DNA from: Dyella sedimenti
GTDB taxonomy: Bacteria > Pseudomonadota > Gammaproteobacteria > Xanthomonadales > Rhodanobacteraceae
Assembly (NCBI RefSeq): GCF_022760995.1
Contig: NZ_JAKWJO010000001.1
Location: 1-64,000 of the forward strand
Reading direction: 5' to 3'
DNA: 64,000 nt
The notes under the pieces were generated by a model. It did not search any database and was not told where the DNA came from. It saw only the letters and a program-made list of their open reading frames with translations. The translations under genes and the position numbers were made by a program. Of this stretch, positions 12,579 through 21,890 are shown in pieces; the stretch's first letter is position 1, and each line of letters starts with the position of its first letter.

Positions 12579-12869
12579 ATGCGCGACGTCGATTCCATCC
12601 AGCCCCAGCACGAAGGCCAGGGCTTCCAGTTTCCGGGCGAGTTCGAGATCACCGCCATGGGCAATGCCAGCGCGGACCTGAAGGCCCGCGTGCCGCATAT
12701 CCTGGCCGGCATCGGCGTGGCCGTGCTGCATGAGACGGTCAAGCACCGCCATTCGCGCGAAGGCAACTTCATCTCGGTGACGGTGAGCTTCCGCTGCGAT
12801 ACCCGCGAGCAGTACGACCTGGCGCACGCCGTGCTGCGCGCCGATCCCGATATCCGCTACACGCTGTGA
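12579..12869 (+). CDS. ybeD: YbeD/DUF493 family protein
   Basis: A 96-aa ACT-like small protein. The family signature FPGEFEITAMG near residue 20 and the C-terminal EQYDLAHAVLRADPDIRYTL segment are present. It sits between dacC and lipB as in Escherichia coli (dacA-ybeD-lipB). The biochemical role is unknown. ATG 12579 follows GAGGAGGT at 12564-12571 at good spacing; an in-frame GTG at 12570 lies inside that Shine-Dalgarno sequence. Confidence 0.92.
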   Translation: MRDVDSIQPQHEGQGFQFPGEFEITAMGNASADLKARVPHILAGIGVAVLHETVKHRHSREGNFISVTVSFRCDTREQYDLAHAVLRADPDIRYTL

Positions 12870-12881
12870 GTTCAGGGGTTT

Positions 12882-12959
12882 GGGGTGAGTAGCGAGGGTG
12901 CCAGCCCATGCCTTTCGGCCTGGCCGAGGGTGAGAGCTTGCGCCCGCGCTACTCACCCC
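12882..12959. repeat. 78-bp intergenic element with perfect 13-bp inverted termini
   Basis: GGGGTGAGTAGCG at 12882-12894 is the exact reverse complement of CGCTACTCACCCC at 12947-12959. The 52-base interior itself contains GGCC-rich pairing (CGGCCTGGCCG around 12916-12926). The whole unit can fold as one long hairpin. It lies in the 178-bp gap between ybeD and lipB and encodes nothing. Confidence 0.7.
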
Positions 12960-13047
12960 TAACCTCTAGCCTCCCACCGCCGGCCACTTGGCTTCCCCAC
13001 CGACCGCCCGCACCTGTCCCAGGCATCCCTTTCCCCAAGGTCCCGCC

Positions 13048-13716
13048 ATGTCCCTCCCGCTCAAAGTCCGTCGCCTCGGTCGCCAGCCCTATGAAGCGAC
13101 CTGGGAGGCGATGAGCCAGTTCACCAACAACCGCGGCCCCGACACGACCGACGAGCTGTGGCTGCTGGAGCACGACCCGGTGTTCACCTTGGGGCAGGCC
13201 GGCAAGACCGAGCATGTGCTGGCGCCGGGCGATATCCCGGTGATCCATGTGGATCGCGGCGGCCAGGTCACCTACCACGGTCCCGGCCAGATCGTGGCCT
13301 ATCCGATGATCGACCTGCGCCGGGCCGGGGTGGGCGTGCGCGAGCTGGTCCACAAGATCGAACAGGCCATCATCGACACGCTGGCGCACTGGAACATCGG
13401 CGCCGAGCGCGTGGAGGGCGCTCCCGGCGTGTACGTGGCGGGCGCCAAGGTGGCCGCGCTGGGCCTGCGGGTGCGCCGGGGCTGCAGTTTCCACGGCCTG
13501 GCCTTCAACGTGGACATGGACCTGGAGCCTTACCACCGCATCAATCCTTGCGGCTACAAGGGCTTGGCCGTCACGCAGGTGCTAGACTTGGGTGGTCCGT
13601 CGCGCCTGGCGGACGTCGAGGACGCGCTGGTGGAGGAGTTCTGCCGCCAGTTCGGCTTCGATGCCGAGCCGGCCGCCCCCATCCTCCCTGAACTACCCGC
13701 TCGCGTAGCGGTCTGA
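13048..13716 (+). CDS. lipB: Octanoyl-[acyl-carrier-protein]:protein octanoyltransferase
   Basis: A 222-aa cytoplasmic enzyme that moves octanoate from ACP to lipoyl domains, the first step of lipoate synthesis. Family motifs are [42 protein letters not shown] (the RGG-x-x-T-x-H-x-PGQ signature) and [17 protein letters not shown]. The adjacent lipA starts ten bases after the lipB stop, so the two are probably co-transcribed. ATG 13048 is used; the frame is open upstream but gives no conserved sequence. Confidence 0.97.
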   Translation: MSLPLKVRRLGRQPYEATWEAMSQFTNNRGPDTTDELWLLEHDPVFTLGQAGKTEHVLAPGDIPVIHVDRGGQVTYHGPGQIVAYPMIDLRRAGVGVRELVHKIEQAIIDTLAHWNIGAERVEGAPGVYVAGAKVAALGLRVRRGCSFHGLAFNVDMDLEPYHRINPCGYKGLAVTQVLDLGGPSRLADVEDALVEEFCRQFGFDAEPAAPILPELPARVAV

Positions 13717-13726
13717 GTCTGCCTAC

Positions 13727-14725
13727 ATGAGCGATATGTCCACCTCCAAGGCCATCCCGATCAGCGTCGTCGCCGGCGCGCCCGACAAGCAGCTGGGCAA
13801 CGACAAGATCGCGCTGAACCGTGCCGGCTTCGACACGGCCAAGCCCATGCTGCGCAAGCCGGGCTGGATCCGCGTGCGCCTGCCGCAAGGCAACGCCGTG
13901 CAGCAGCTCAAGGCACGCCTGCGCGAGAACGCGCTGGTCACAGTGTGCGAGGAGGCCTCCTGCCCGAACATCCACGAGTGCTTCAGCAAGGGCACGGCGA
14001 CGTTCATGATCCTGGGTGAGGTGTGCACCCGCCGCTGCTCGTTCTGCGACGTGGCCCACGGCCGCCCGGCCGCGCCCGATCCGCTGGAGCCGGCGCGGCT
14101 GGCCGAGACCATCCGCGACATGCGCCTGAAGTACGTGGTCATCACCTCGGTGGACCGCGACGACCTGCGCGACGGCGGCGCCGAGCATTTCGCCGCGTGC
14201 ATCCGCGCGGTGCGCCACGCCAGCCCGGACATCCGGATCGAGATCCTCACGCCCGATTTCCGCGGCAAGGGCCGCATGGAGCGCGCGCTGGAAGTGCTCA
14301 AGGACTTCCCACCGGACGTGTTCAACCACAACCTGGAAACCGTGCCGCACCTCTACCGCGAGGTGCGCCCGGGCGCGGACTACCAGTGGTCGCTGGACCT
14401 GCTCAAGCGCTTCAAGGCGCAGCACCCGGACGTGCCGACCAAGTCCGGCATCATGCTGGGCCTCGGCGAGACGATGGAGCAGGTGCTGGAAACCATGCGC
14501 GACTTGCGCACGCATGACGTCGAGATGATTACCATCGGCCAGTACCTGCAGCCCACGCCGCACCACCACCCGGTGATCCGCTATTGGACGCCGGACGAAT
14601 TCGAGACGCTGCGCGAAGCCGGCGAGGCGATGGGTTTCCATCACGTCGCCTCCGGTCCGCTGGTGCGCTCGTCCTACCATGCCGACCTGCAGGCTCATGC
14701 CGCGGGCGTCACCCAGCACGTCTAA
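13727..14725 (+). CDS. lipA: Lipoyl synthase (radical SAM)
   Basis: A 332-aa radical-SAM enzyme that inserts two sulfurs into protein-bound octanoate. The auxiliary 4Fe-4S ligands are C74, C79 and C85 in the [12 protein letters not shown] segment. The radical-SAM cluster is C100-TRR-C104-SF-C107. The C-terminal RSSYHAD segment supplies the conserved Ser ligand of the auxiliary cluster. Together with lipB it gives the endogenous lipoylation pathway. Confidence 0.98.
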   Translation: MSDMSTSKAIPISVVAGAPDKQLGNDKIALNRAGFDTAKPMLRKPGWIRVRLPQGNAVQQLKARLRENALVTVCEEASCPNIHECFSKGTATFMILGEVCTRRCSFCDVAHGRPAAPDPLEPARLAETIRDMRLKYVVITSVDRDDLRDGGAEHFAACIRAVRHASPDIRIEILTPDFRGKGRMERALEVLKDFPPDVFNHNLETVPHLYREVRPGADYQWSLDLLKRFKAQHPDVPTKSGIMLGLGETMEQVLETMRDLRTHDVEMITIGQYLQPTPHHHPVIRYWTPDEFETLREAGEAMGFHHVASGPLVRSSYHADLQAHAAGVTQHV

Positions 14726-14732
14726 AGGCCCT

Positions 14733-16982
14733 ATGAAACTGCGCCCCTCGCTTGCCCTGCTGCTAGCCCTTGCCGTCACCGCCGTCGGTGTCCACGCGCA
14801 GTCCGCCGCCGACCTCGCCGACGACAACGCGCCGCGCAAGTTCTCCACGCTGCCGCTCAAGGCCACCGTCACCCAGGCGCAGGCGGCGCAGCTTTCCGCG
14901 CGCTTCCTCACGCGCTTCCACTACGACGCGCAGCCGCTTGACGATGCGATGTCGCAGAAGATCTACAAGGCCTACCTGGACAGCCTCGACGGCGAGAAGG
15001 TGTTCTTCACCCAGGCGGACCTGGCCAAGTTCGAGCCGCTGAAGACGCAGCTGGACGACGCCATCTGGAACCAGGACCTGTCCGGCCCGTTCTCGCTGTT
15101 CAACTTCTACGTGCAGCGCGCCATCGAGCGCATGAACTATGCGCGCGGCCTGCTCGCCAAGGGCTTCGACTTTTCGACCAGCGAGAGCTACAACTACGAC
15201 CGCAAGAATGCGCCGTGGCCCAAGGACCAGGCCGAGCTGGACACGCTGTGGCGCGAGCGCACCATGAACGACTGGCTGCGCCTGAAGCTCGCCGGCAAGA
15301 ACGACGACGACATCCGCAAGACGCTGGACAAGCGCTACGCCGGCTACATCGACCGCGTGCGGCAACTGGACGGCGAGGACGCGTTCCAGTCCTTCATGAA
15401 CGCCTATGCCGAATCCACCGACCCGCACACCGACTACCTCGGTCCACGCGCGGCGGAGAACTTCGACATCGCCATGAAGCTGTCGCTGGAAGGCATCGGC
15501 GCGGTGCTGCAGACACGCGACGAATACACCCAGATCCGCGAGGTGGTGCCGGCCGGCCCGGCCGCCAAGTCGGGCAAGGTCCACGTCGGCGACCGCATCG
15601 TGGCGATCGGCGAGGGCACCAGCGGCCCGATGGTCGACGTGATCGGCTGGCGCGTGGACGACGTGGTCAAGCGCATCCGCGGCAAGAAGGACACTACCGT
15701 GCGGCTGGAGATCCTGCCGGCCGACGCCGGCGTGGACGGCAAGCACGAGCTGGTCACCCTGGTGCGCCAGAAGGTGAGCATCGAGGAACAGGCGGCCAAG
15801 AAGAAGGTCATCGAGATCAAGGACGCCGGCGTCACCCGCAAGATCGGCGTGATCGACCTGCCCAGCTTCTACTCCGACTTCGGGGCCCGCCGCGAGGGCG
15901 ACAAGAACTTCAAGAGCGCCACCCGCGACGTGGCCAAGCTGCTCGGTGAACTGAAGGCCGAGGGCGTGGAAGGCGTGGTGATGGACCTGCGCAACAACGG
16001 CGGCGGCTCGCTGGCCGAGGCCGACGACCTCACCGGCCTGTTCATCGACCAGGGCCCGGTGGTGCAGGTGCGCGATGCGCGCGGCGAGGTGCAGGTGCAG
16101 GGCGACGACGAGCCGGGCATGGCCTGGAGCGGCCCGATGGCCGTGCTGGTCAACCGCGGTTCCGCCTCGGCCTCGGAGATCTTCGCCGCGGCGATCCAGG
16201 ACTACGGCCGCGGCCTGATCGTCGGCCAGCCGACCTTCGGCAAGGGCACCGTGCAGAACCTGGTGGACCTGGACCGCTTTACCCGCAACAACAGCGAGAA
16301 GCCGCAGTTCGGCGAGCTGAAGATGACCATCCAGGAATTCTTCCGCATCAACGGTGGCTCCACCCAGCTGAAGGGCGTGACGCCGGACATCCAGTTTCCC
16401 AGGAACGGTGACGAGAAGGACTTCGGCGAATCCACCTACGACAACGCGCTGCCGTGGACGCAGATCGCGCCGGCCGACTACAAGCCGGTGGCGAACCTGA
16501 AGGCCTACCTGGGCCAGTTGCAGGCCAAGCACGATGCGCGCACGGCCACCGCGCCGGGTTGGAAGCTGATGCTCGACGAGCTGGCGCAGTACCGCAAGAT
16601 GCGCGACAAGACCACCATCTCGCTCAACTTCGCCCAGCGCGAGACCGAGCGCAAAGAGCTGGATGCCATCCAGGCCGACTTCCGCGCCCGCCACAAGGCC
16701 ATCGACGGCGATGTGGACGGTGACGACGAGGTGGCGTTGGACGATGGCCTCAACGCCAACGAGCGCAGCCTGAAGACCGAGCTGAAGCAGGAGAAGGACG
16801 CCAAGAAGGCGGCCGATCCGCAGCTGGACGAAACCGCGCACATCCTGTTCGACGCGGTGGGCCTCATCAAGGGCGATGCCAAGCTGGCGGCGGAAGTGCT
16901 GCCCTACGGCGGACGTTTCTCCAACGTCGCCGCGGCCTCGGCGGCAGCGACGGAGAAGCCGCAGCCCCCGGTCGCGCACTGA
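14733..16982 (+). CDS. prc: Tail-specific carboxy-terminal processing protease
   Basis: A 749-aa periplasmic S41 protease. A signal peptide (about 1-22) is followed by an N-terminal helical domain, a PDZ domain (about 250-340, GIGAVLQTRDEYTQIREVVPAGPA) and the protease core. The core carries the Ser motif NRGSASASEIFAAAIQDYG and the Lys motif FGKGTVQNL of the Ser/Lys dyad. The C-terminal DUF3340-type region follows. Length and order match Escherichia coli Prc, which degrades misfolded periplasmic proteins and trims cell-wall hydrolases. It starts seven bases after lipA and ends before a strong terminator. Confidence 0.96.
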   Translation: MKLRPSLALLLALAVTAVGVHAQSAADLADDNAPRKFSTLPLKATVTQAQAAQLSARFLTRFHYDAQPLDDAMSQKIYKAYLDSLDGEKVFFTQADLAKFEPLKTQLDDAIWNQDLSGPFSLFNFYVQRAIERMNYARGLLAKGFDFSTSESYNYDRKNAPWPKDQAELDTLWRERTMNDWLRLKLAGKNDDDIRKTLDKRYAGYIDRVRQLDGEDAFQSFMNAYAESTDPHTDYLGPRAAENFDIAMKLSLEGIGAVLQTRDEYTQIREVVPAGPAAKSGKVHVGDRIVAIGEGTSGPMVDVIGWRVDDVVKRIRGKKDTTVRLEILPADAGVDGKHELVTLVRQKVSIEEQAAKKKVIEIKDAGVTRKIGVIDLPSFYSDFGARREGDKNFKSATRDVAKLLGELKAEGVEGVVMDLRNNGGGSLAEADDLTGLFIDQGPVVQVRDARGEVQVQGDDEPGMAWSGPMAVLVNRGSASASEIFAAAIQDYGRGLIVGQPTFGKGTVQNLVDLDRFTRNNSEKPQFGELKMTIQEFFRINGGSTQLKGVTPDIQFPRNGDEKDFGESTYDNALPWTQIAPADYKPVANLKAYLGQLQAKHDARTATAPGWKLMLDELAQYRKMRDKTTISLNFAQRETERKELDAIQADFRARHKAIDGDVDGDDEVALDDGLNANERSLKTELKQEKDAKKAADPQLDETAHILFDAVGLIKGDAKLAAEVLPYGGRFSNVAAASAAATEKPQPPVAH

Positions 16983-17009
16983 CGCCGGGCTTCCTTCGGG
17001 GCGAGAAAG

Positions 17010-17038
17010 AAAAAACCCGCCTTCCGGCGGGTTTTTTT
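17010..17038. terminator. Rho-independent terminator (bidirectional) after prc
   Basis: CCCGCC at 17016-17021, loop TTCC, GGCGGG at 17026-17031, flanked by an A-run on the left and seven T on the right. It can stop prc on the plus strand and the small minus-strand gene at 17060-17395 from the other side. Confidence 0.9.
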
Positions 17039-17059
17039 ATCGTGGACCGGGGCCAAGCC

Positions 17060-17395
17060 TCAGTCCTCGTCCTGGCCGCGGAACAGGTGGCGCAGCAGGA
17101 AGAACGCGCCCACCGTGCCGGCGATGATGGCGGTGGTGGCCACCGGGTGGCGCGACACATGGCGACGCAGCCGGCGGTACTGGTAGTTCGCCTCGTCGGC
17201 GAAATCCTCCGCGGCGTGGCCGAGGCGCCGCGCATAGGTGCCTCGGTTGTGCCCGAAACGGCGGCGCGCCTCGCGGCCACGCTCGATCAGATCGCCCGCG
17301 CGGTCGGCGGCCTGGTCGGCATAGTGGCGCACGCGGTCGCTCACCCGTTCGCGGACGCCGTTGATGCTGTTTTCGATGTCGTAGTGTCGGCTCAT
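17060..17395 (-). CDS. Small single-pass membrane protein, DUF883/ElaB-like
   Basis: A 111-aa protein with a charged, Arg-rich helical N-terminal part and one C-terminal hydrophobic segment (HPVATTAIIAGTVGAFFLLRHLF, about residues 84-106). It ends in an acidic tail, RGQDED. The layout resembles DUF883/ElaB/YqjD proteins, which tether to the inner membrane and bind ribosomes in stationary phase, but similarity is only architectural. The start at 17395 follows a strong AGGAGG. Confidence 0.55.
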   Translation of the reverse strand: MSRHYDIENSINGVRERVSDRVRHYADQAADRAGDLIERGREARRRFGHNRGTYARRLGHAAEDFADEANYQYRRLRRHVSRHPVATTAIIAGTVGAFFLLRHLFRGQDED

Positions 17396-17469
17396 GGCGT
17401 CCTCCTTGCAGTAAGCATTGACGTTGCCAGCGTGAACGTGAGCGGTGCGTAAATATCCCTGCCGCTCGT

Positions 17470-18675
17470 TCATGCTGACGCGGCAGGTACCGAGCAGCGA
17501 CCGTGCCCGTCGGCGGCGAGCATGCGCGCCAGGGTCAGGCGGAACGGGGGCGTGGCCTGGCTGGCCTGCAGCAGCGCGCCGCGGATGAGCCGCGCGGGCA
17601 GGCGATCGTCGGTGAACAGTTTCACGATGCCGAGCGTGGCCAGGTAAAGCGGGCGAGTGGCCAGCCGGTGCGCGTGCTGGTAGCGACGCAGCAGGTCATA
17701 GGCGGCGATGTTCTCTCCGGCAGCGTGCGCCTGCCGGATCTCCCGGGCCAGCGTCTCCACGCTCAGCAGTCCCAGGTTGAAGCCATGCGCCGTCACTGGG
17801 TGCATGCCCACCGCCGCATCGCCGATCAGGGCCAGGCGCGACATCACGAAGCGGCGGGCGTAGGTGGCGACCAGGGGATAGGCATGCCGGGTGCTGGTCA
17901 GGCGCATCCGGCCGAAGCGTCCCTGGAAGCGGCGGTGCATCTCCTCGCCGAAGTGCTCCTCGTCCATCGCCAGGAGCGACTTGATCGCCTGGCCCGGCAG
18001 GGTCAGCACCACCGAGGCCTCGCCATGGTGCAGGGGCAGCAGGGCCAGGGTCTGGCCGTGGTCGAACCATTCCAGCGCCTCCTGGCCGTGAGGTTTTTCC
18101 AGAGCCATGCGGCACACCAGCATGCTCTTGCCGAAGTCGTGCATGTCCGCGGCGATGCCGGCGTCGCGGCGCAGCTGCGAGAAGCGGCTGTCGGCGGCGA
18201 TCACCAGGCGGGCCTCCACGCTGGTGCCGTTGCCCAGCGTCAGCCGGGGCAGTTCGCTGGCCATCGACAGGGCGCTGACCGCGGTGTCGCAGACGAGGGT
18301 GAGGTGGGGCACGTCCTCGATGGCCGCGTAGGCGGCGCGACGGATGCGGTCGTTTGGCACCAGGAAGCCCAGCTCGGCTTCGCCGGTGGTGCTGGGCACC
18401 ACGTTGAGGCCGCGCAGCGAGCCGCCGTTGAGCACGCGCGCGCTGCGCAGCGGCGAGACGTCGGCCGCGCCGAGGTGGTCCCACAGGCCCAGCTCGCGCA
18501 GGATGCGCACCGAGCGCTGGGTCAGGGCGATCTCCCGGCCATCGAATGGCGGTTCGCGCAGCGCCGCCAGCGGTTGCTGTTCGACCACCATGATGCTCAG
18601 GCCGGTGTCGGCCAGCGACCTGGCCATGCACAGGCCGGCGGGGCCCGCGCCGACCACCACGATATCGACGTTCAT
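17470..18675 (-). CDS. ubiM: FAD-dependent ubiquinone-biosynthesis hydroxylase, UbiM/UbiH type
   Basis: A 401-aa class A flavoprotein monooxygenase. The N-terminal Rossmann motif VVVGAGPAGLCMARSLADTG (GxGxxG) lies at residues 7-26. FDGREIALTQRSVRIL, typical of UbiH/UbiM proteins, follows at about 50. The second FAD motif appears as RLALIGDAAVGMHPVTAHGFNLGL (GD, about 285-300). UbiM-type enzymes hydroxylate the aromatic ring at C5 (and other positions in some species). The assignment to UbiM rather than UbiH or UbiI is by general resemblance. An 18-bp palindrome sits 69 bp upstream of the start. Confidence 0.75.
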   Translation of the reverse strand: MNVDIVVVGAGPAGLCMARSLADTGLSIMVVEQQPLAALREPPFDGREIALTQRSVRILRELGLWDHLGAADVSPLRSARVLNGGSLRGLNVVPSTTGEAELGFLVPNDRIRRAAYAAIEDVPHLTLVCDTAVSALSMASELPRLTLGNGTSVEARLVIAADSRFSQLRRDAGIAADMHDFGKSMLVCRMALEKPHGQEALEWFDHGQTLALLPLHHGEASVVLTLPGQAIKSLLAMDEEHFGEEMHRRFQGRFGRMRLTSTRHAYPLVATYARRFVMSRLALIGDAAVGMHPVTAHGFNLGLLSVETLAREIRQAHAAGENIAAYDLLRRYQHAHRLATRPLYLATLGIVKLFTDDRLPARLIRGALLQASQATPPFRLTLARMLAADGHGRCSVPAASA

Positions 18676-18743
18676 GGGGTGTAGCTCATCCATGCAGGGG
18701 AAAACCGCCCCATGCTAGGGACACTCCCGGGCTCGGCCATGAT

Positions 18744-18761
18744 GTCCGTCAATTGACGGAC
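18744..18761. promoter_or_regulatory. 18-bp perfect palindrome, candidate operator upstream of ubiM-like gene
   Basis: GTCCGTCAATTGACGGAC reads identically on both strands. It lies between the stop of the MFS gene and the start of the ubiM-like gene (both minus strand), at a distance typical of an operator overlapping a promoter. The bound regulator is unknown. Confidence 0.5.
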
Positions 18762-18778
18762 CTGCGCCGACGGGCGGT

Positions 18779-20062
18779 TCAGGGCGTGTCGGCGCCCGCA
18801 GGCGCCAGGGCGAGTTCCGGCTCGGCGTGCAGCCGCTGGCGCCGCCGCAGCGTCGGGAACAGCGCCATCCACAGTCCCACCACCAGCAGCGTGCCGACGC
18901 CGCCGATCAGCGTGGCGTTGACCGCGCCCAGCCAGGCGGCCAGCAGGCCCGACTCGAACTCGCCGAGCTGGTTGGAGGTGTTGATGAAGATGGCGTTGAC
19001 CGCGCTGACGCGGCCGCGCATGTCGTCGGGCGTATCCAACTGCACCAGCGCGCCGCGGATCACCATGCTGACCATGTCGAACGCGCCCAGCGCAAACAGG
19101 GCCGCCAGCGACAGCCACAGCGTGGCGGAGACGGCGAAGACCAGCGTGGCCACGCCGAAGCCGGCCACCGAGGCGAACATGATGGGTCCCACGCGCCGTT
19201 CCATGGTGTGGTGCGCCAGCCACAGCGACATCAGCAGCGCGCCGACCGCCGGCGCCGCGCGCAGCAGGCCCAGGCCCCAGGGGCCGGTGTGCAGGATGTC
19301 CTTCGCGAAGATCGGCAGCAGCGCGGTGGCGCCGCCCAGCAGCACCGCGAACAGGTCCAGCGAGATCACGCCCAGCACGTCCGGGCGCCGGCGGATGAAA
19401 TGCACCCCGGCGAACAGGCTCTTGAGCGTGGCCGGCTCGCGCCGCGGCTGCGCGTGCTCGTAGCGCAGGTGCGCCATCAGCAGCACCGCCGCCAGGTACA
19501 GCAGCGCGCACACGGTATAGACCGTGCCAGCGCCGGCCACGTAGAGCAGGCCGCCCACCGCCGGACCCATGATCATCGCGGCCTGGCCGGCGGCGGCGCT
19601 GGAGGCCATCGCGCGCGGCAGGGTGGACGAGGGCACCAGGGCGGGCAGCATCGATTGCATCGCCGGGAACTCGAACGCCTTGGCCACGCCGATCACGAAC
19701 ACCAGGGCCAGGATGATGGCCTCGTGGGCCAGGTGCGCCAGGCTGATCGCGGCCAGCACGGCGATCGCCAGCATGTCCACCCACTGGCCCAGCAGTACGA
19801 TGCGCCGCCGCTCGAACTGGTCGGCGACGTGGCCGGCCGGCAGCGCCAGCACCACGGACGGGAAGAACTGCACCAGCCCGATCAGGCCCAGGTCCAGCGC
19901 CCGGCCCGTGATGGCGTAGATCTGCCAGCCCACCGCCACCGACAGCATCTGGAAGCCGAAGCCCGAGCAGATGCGCGCCAGCCAGAACTGGACGAAGGCC
20001 GGGTGTGAACGCAAGGCATCCGCCGGAGAGGGGGCGGTGGGAGAGGGCATCGGGGGCGGCAT
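18779..20062 (-). CDS. MFS exporter (enterobactin exporter EntS-like, MFS_3)
   Basis: A 427-aa transporter with about twelve hydrophobic segments. The MFS loop 2-3 motif appears as GHVADQFERRRIVLLGQ (about residues 75-91), and a second copy at loop 8-9 is weaker. The DMRGRVSAVNAIFINTSNQLGEFESG stretch is characteristic of the MFS_3 group that includes EntS and bacterial multidrug exporters. Substrate is unknown; there are no siderophore genes nearby. ATG 20062 is used; ATG 20050 is also possible. Confidence 0.82.
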   Translation of the reverse strand: MPPPMPSPTAPSPADALRSHPAFVQFWLARICSGFGFQMLSVAVGWQIYAITGRALDLGLIGLVQFFPSVVLALPAGHVADQFERRRIVLLGQWVDMLAIAVLAAISLAHLAHEAIILALVFVIGVAKAFEFPAMQSMLPALVPSSTLPRAMASSAAAGQAAMIMGPAVGGLLYVAGAGTVYTVCALLYLAAVLLMAHLRYEHAQPRREPATLKSLFAGVHFIRRRPDVLGVISLDLFAVLLGGATALLPIFAKDILHTGPWGLGLLRAAPAVGALLMSLWLAHHTMERRVGPIMFASVAGFGVATLVFAVSATLWLSLAALFALGAFDMVSMVIRGALVQLDTPDDMRGRVSAVNAIFINTSNQLGEFESGLLAAWLGAVNATLIGGVGTLLVVGLWMALFPTLRRRQRLHAEPELALAPAGADTP

Positions 20063-20205
20063 CCTTGGGCAGACCCCGCATTATCGGCGGCTGAAGGGTG
20101 GCGGCAAGCCGGCCCGGGTTTCACGCCGCTGTTCCCCCGCCTTGACCGGGGCTTGCGCCGACGGTGCTAGCGTCGGTGACACACAGCGGACAGGCGAGGT
20201 GAGCC

Positions 20206-20508
20206 ATGGGCCAATTTGCCGAGAGCGTTTATACCGATCCCATGCAGATCCGCCATCTGGAGGCGCTGGTGGAGGAACTCCCGACCAACGGCCATGTGGT
20301 GCTGGTGCTCAACGACGGCAGCAGCTATGACGGCGTGGTATGCGAGCGCCCCAACGTGCAGGTGTTCCGCGACAGCCAGGCGAAGGAAGGCATCAACGGG
20401 GTGGTGCGGCTGGAACGCCCCGACGTGCCGTACTGGAACTGCTACGTCTGGCTGGGCGACATCCACCGGGTGGAGCATCTGGACTCCACCCTGGGCAGCG
20501 AGACCTGA
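20206..20508 (+). CDS. DUF3247 family protein
   Basis: A 100-aa cytoplasmic protein matching the DUF3247 family that is largely restricted to Xanthomonadales (LVEELPTNGHVVLVLNDGSSYDG, then a conserved VQVFRD and WNCYVWLGDIHRVEHLD). Function is unknown; the size and strand-rich pattern suggest a small barrel. GAGGTGAG precedes the ATG. It is divergent from the MFS gene and convergent with the acyltransferase. Confidence 0.8.
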   Translation: MGQFAESVYTDPMQIRHLEALVEELPTNGHVVLVLNDGSSYDGVVCERPNVQVFRDSQAKEGINGVVRLERPDVPYWNCYVWLGDIHRVEHLDSTLGSET

Positions 20509-20529
20509 GCGTCCCGCTGCCGTCATCGC

Positions 20530-21735
20530 TCATGCCCGCGCCAGGCCTGCCGAGGGCTCCCGCGCGCGGCGGACCTTGGGCCGCGCATCCAGGCCGAACA
20601 GCGGGCGCAGCCAGGGCGAGCGCCGGATCACCAGTTCATGCAGCGCCGCGCAGCCGACGACCGTGCCGGCCAGCACCAGGGCGGGTTCCAGCACCGGACC
20701 CAGCCCCAGCGGCAGCAGCCAGTGGGCCGCCGCCAGCATCACGCTCTGGTGCAGTACGTACCAGGGAAACACCGCCTCGCGGGCGTACGGCAGCCAGCGG
20801 AACGGGCGGTTGAGGTACTGGTGGCCATAGCCGAGCACGGCGGCAATGGCGGCCCAGGCATAGACGAAGCGCAGGGCGTACATCAGGAAGTGCGCCGCAG
20901 GGTGGACCGGCAGGGGCAGCCAGCTGCCCGCCTGGTTGATCGCGTAGTGCAGCGCGAAGCTCGCCGCCGCCAGCAGCAGGGCATGTCGGCGCAGCCGGGC
21001 CAGTTCGCTCCACAGGCCCCGGTCGGTGCCGAGCACGTAGCCGTACAGGAACACCGTGGCATAGCCCGCATGCGCGTACCAGTCGTTGAACAGGGCATGG
21101 GTGGTCGGGTAGCGCGCGCCCAGCCACAGGCCGTAGGCCAGCAGCGGCAGGGCCGGCAGCACCAGCAGGGCAGGGCCACGCAGCCGGCGCAGCGCGGACA
21201 GCGCCCGCTGGCCCCACGGCGACTCCAGCGCGGGCAGCAGCGCGATCAGCAGCAGGGTGTACGCCCATACATAGGGCAGGTACCACAGGTGGTTCCAGGT
21301 GAAGCCGTACTGCCAGCCGTCGAAGGCACCCGCCGGCCAGGGGCCACCGGTCCAGTAGCGCAGCAGGAAATGGCCGAAGCCCGGCGCCACCAGGCCATTG
21401 GCCACGCCCTGCGCGTAGGGCTGGATGGGCACCACCACGGCGATGCCGAACGCGAGCGGCAACAGCAGCCGCACCGTCCGCTTCCAGGCCAGCGCGGGCA
21501 GGCTGAGGCGGCCGCGCAGGAAATGCACGGCCAGGCCCGAGATCAGGAACAACAGGTCCATGCGCCAGAAGCCGGAGGCCAGCATGGGGTACGCCAGCCA
21601 ACTGGCGAGATAGCGGCTCTTGAGATGGAAGGCCCAGTCCTGCGCCGGGGCCACGTACAGCATGCCCAAGTGGTAGAGGATCAGCAGGCCGAAGGCCAGC
21701 ACGCGCAAGGCATCGATATCGTGGCGGCGGTTCAT
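20530..21735 (-). CDS. Acyltransferase 3 family integral membrane protein
   Basis: A 401-aa membrane protein with about ten hydrophobic segments. It opens with MNRRHDIDALRVLAFGLLILYHLGM, the typical R-x-x-D-x-x-R-x-x-A...H motif of AT3 enzymes that O-acylate cell-surface glycans or lipids. The later NRPFRWLPYAREAVFPWYVLHQSVM segment is also family-like. ATG 21735 has GGAG upstream; the frame is open further but not conserved. It is divergent from the LytTR regulator (155 bp gap), suggesting joint control. Confidence 0.85.
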   Translation of the reverse strand: MNRRHDIDALRVLAFGLLILYHLGMLYVAPAQDWAFHLKSRYLASWLAYPMLASGFWRMDLLFLISGLAVHFLRGRLSLPALAWKRTVRLLLPLAFGIAVVVPIQPYAQGVANGLVAPGFGHFLLRYWTGGPWPAGAFDGWQYGFTWNHLWYLPYVWAYTLLLIALLPALESPWGQRALSALRRLRGPALLVLPALPLLAYGLWLGARYPTTHALFNDWYAHAGYATVFLYGYVLGTDRGLWSELARLRRHALLLAAASFALHYAINQAGSWLPLPVHPAAHFLMYALRFVYAWAAIAAVLGYGHQYLNRPFRWLPYAREAVFPWYVLHQSVMLAAAHWLLPLGLGPVLEPALVLAGTVVGCAALHELVIRRSPWLRPLFGLDARPKVRRAREPSAGLARA

Positions 21736-21890
21736 GGCGGAACTCCGGGAAAGGGAGAACTGCATGGTCGGGCACGGAAGCGTCCACGGCAGCCGCCAAG
21801 TGATTGATGGCCGGCCCCCGGGGACGAATGGAGGGGTGGCGGGACGAATTGCACGGGGGAAGGCGGCCCCGTCTGCGTAGAATCGCCGGC

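Noticed and set aside
10268..12772. 834-codon minus-strand frame
   Set aside because: Antisense shadow of rlpA, dacC and ybeD; no ribosome-binding site or recognisable motif.
14763..16979. 738-codon minus-strand frame
   Set aside because: Antisense shadow of prc; the plus-strand protein has all protease motifs.
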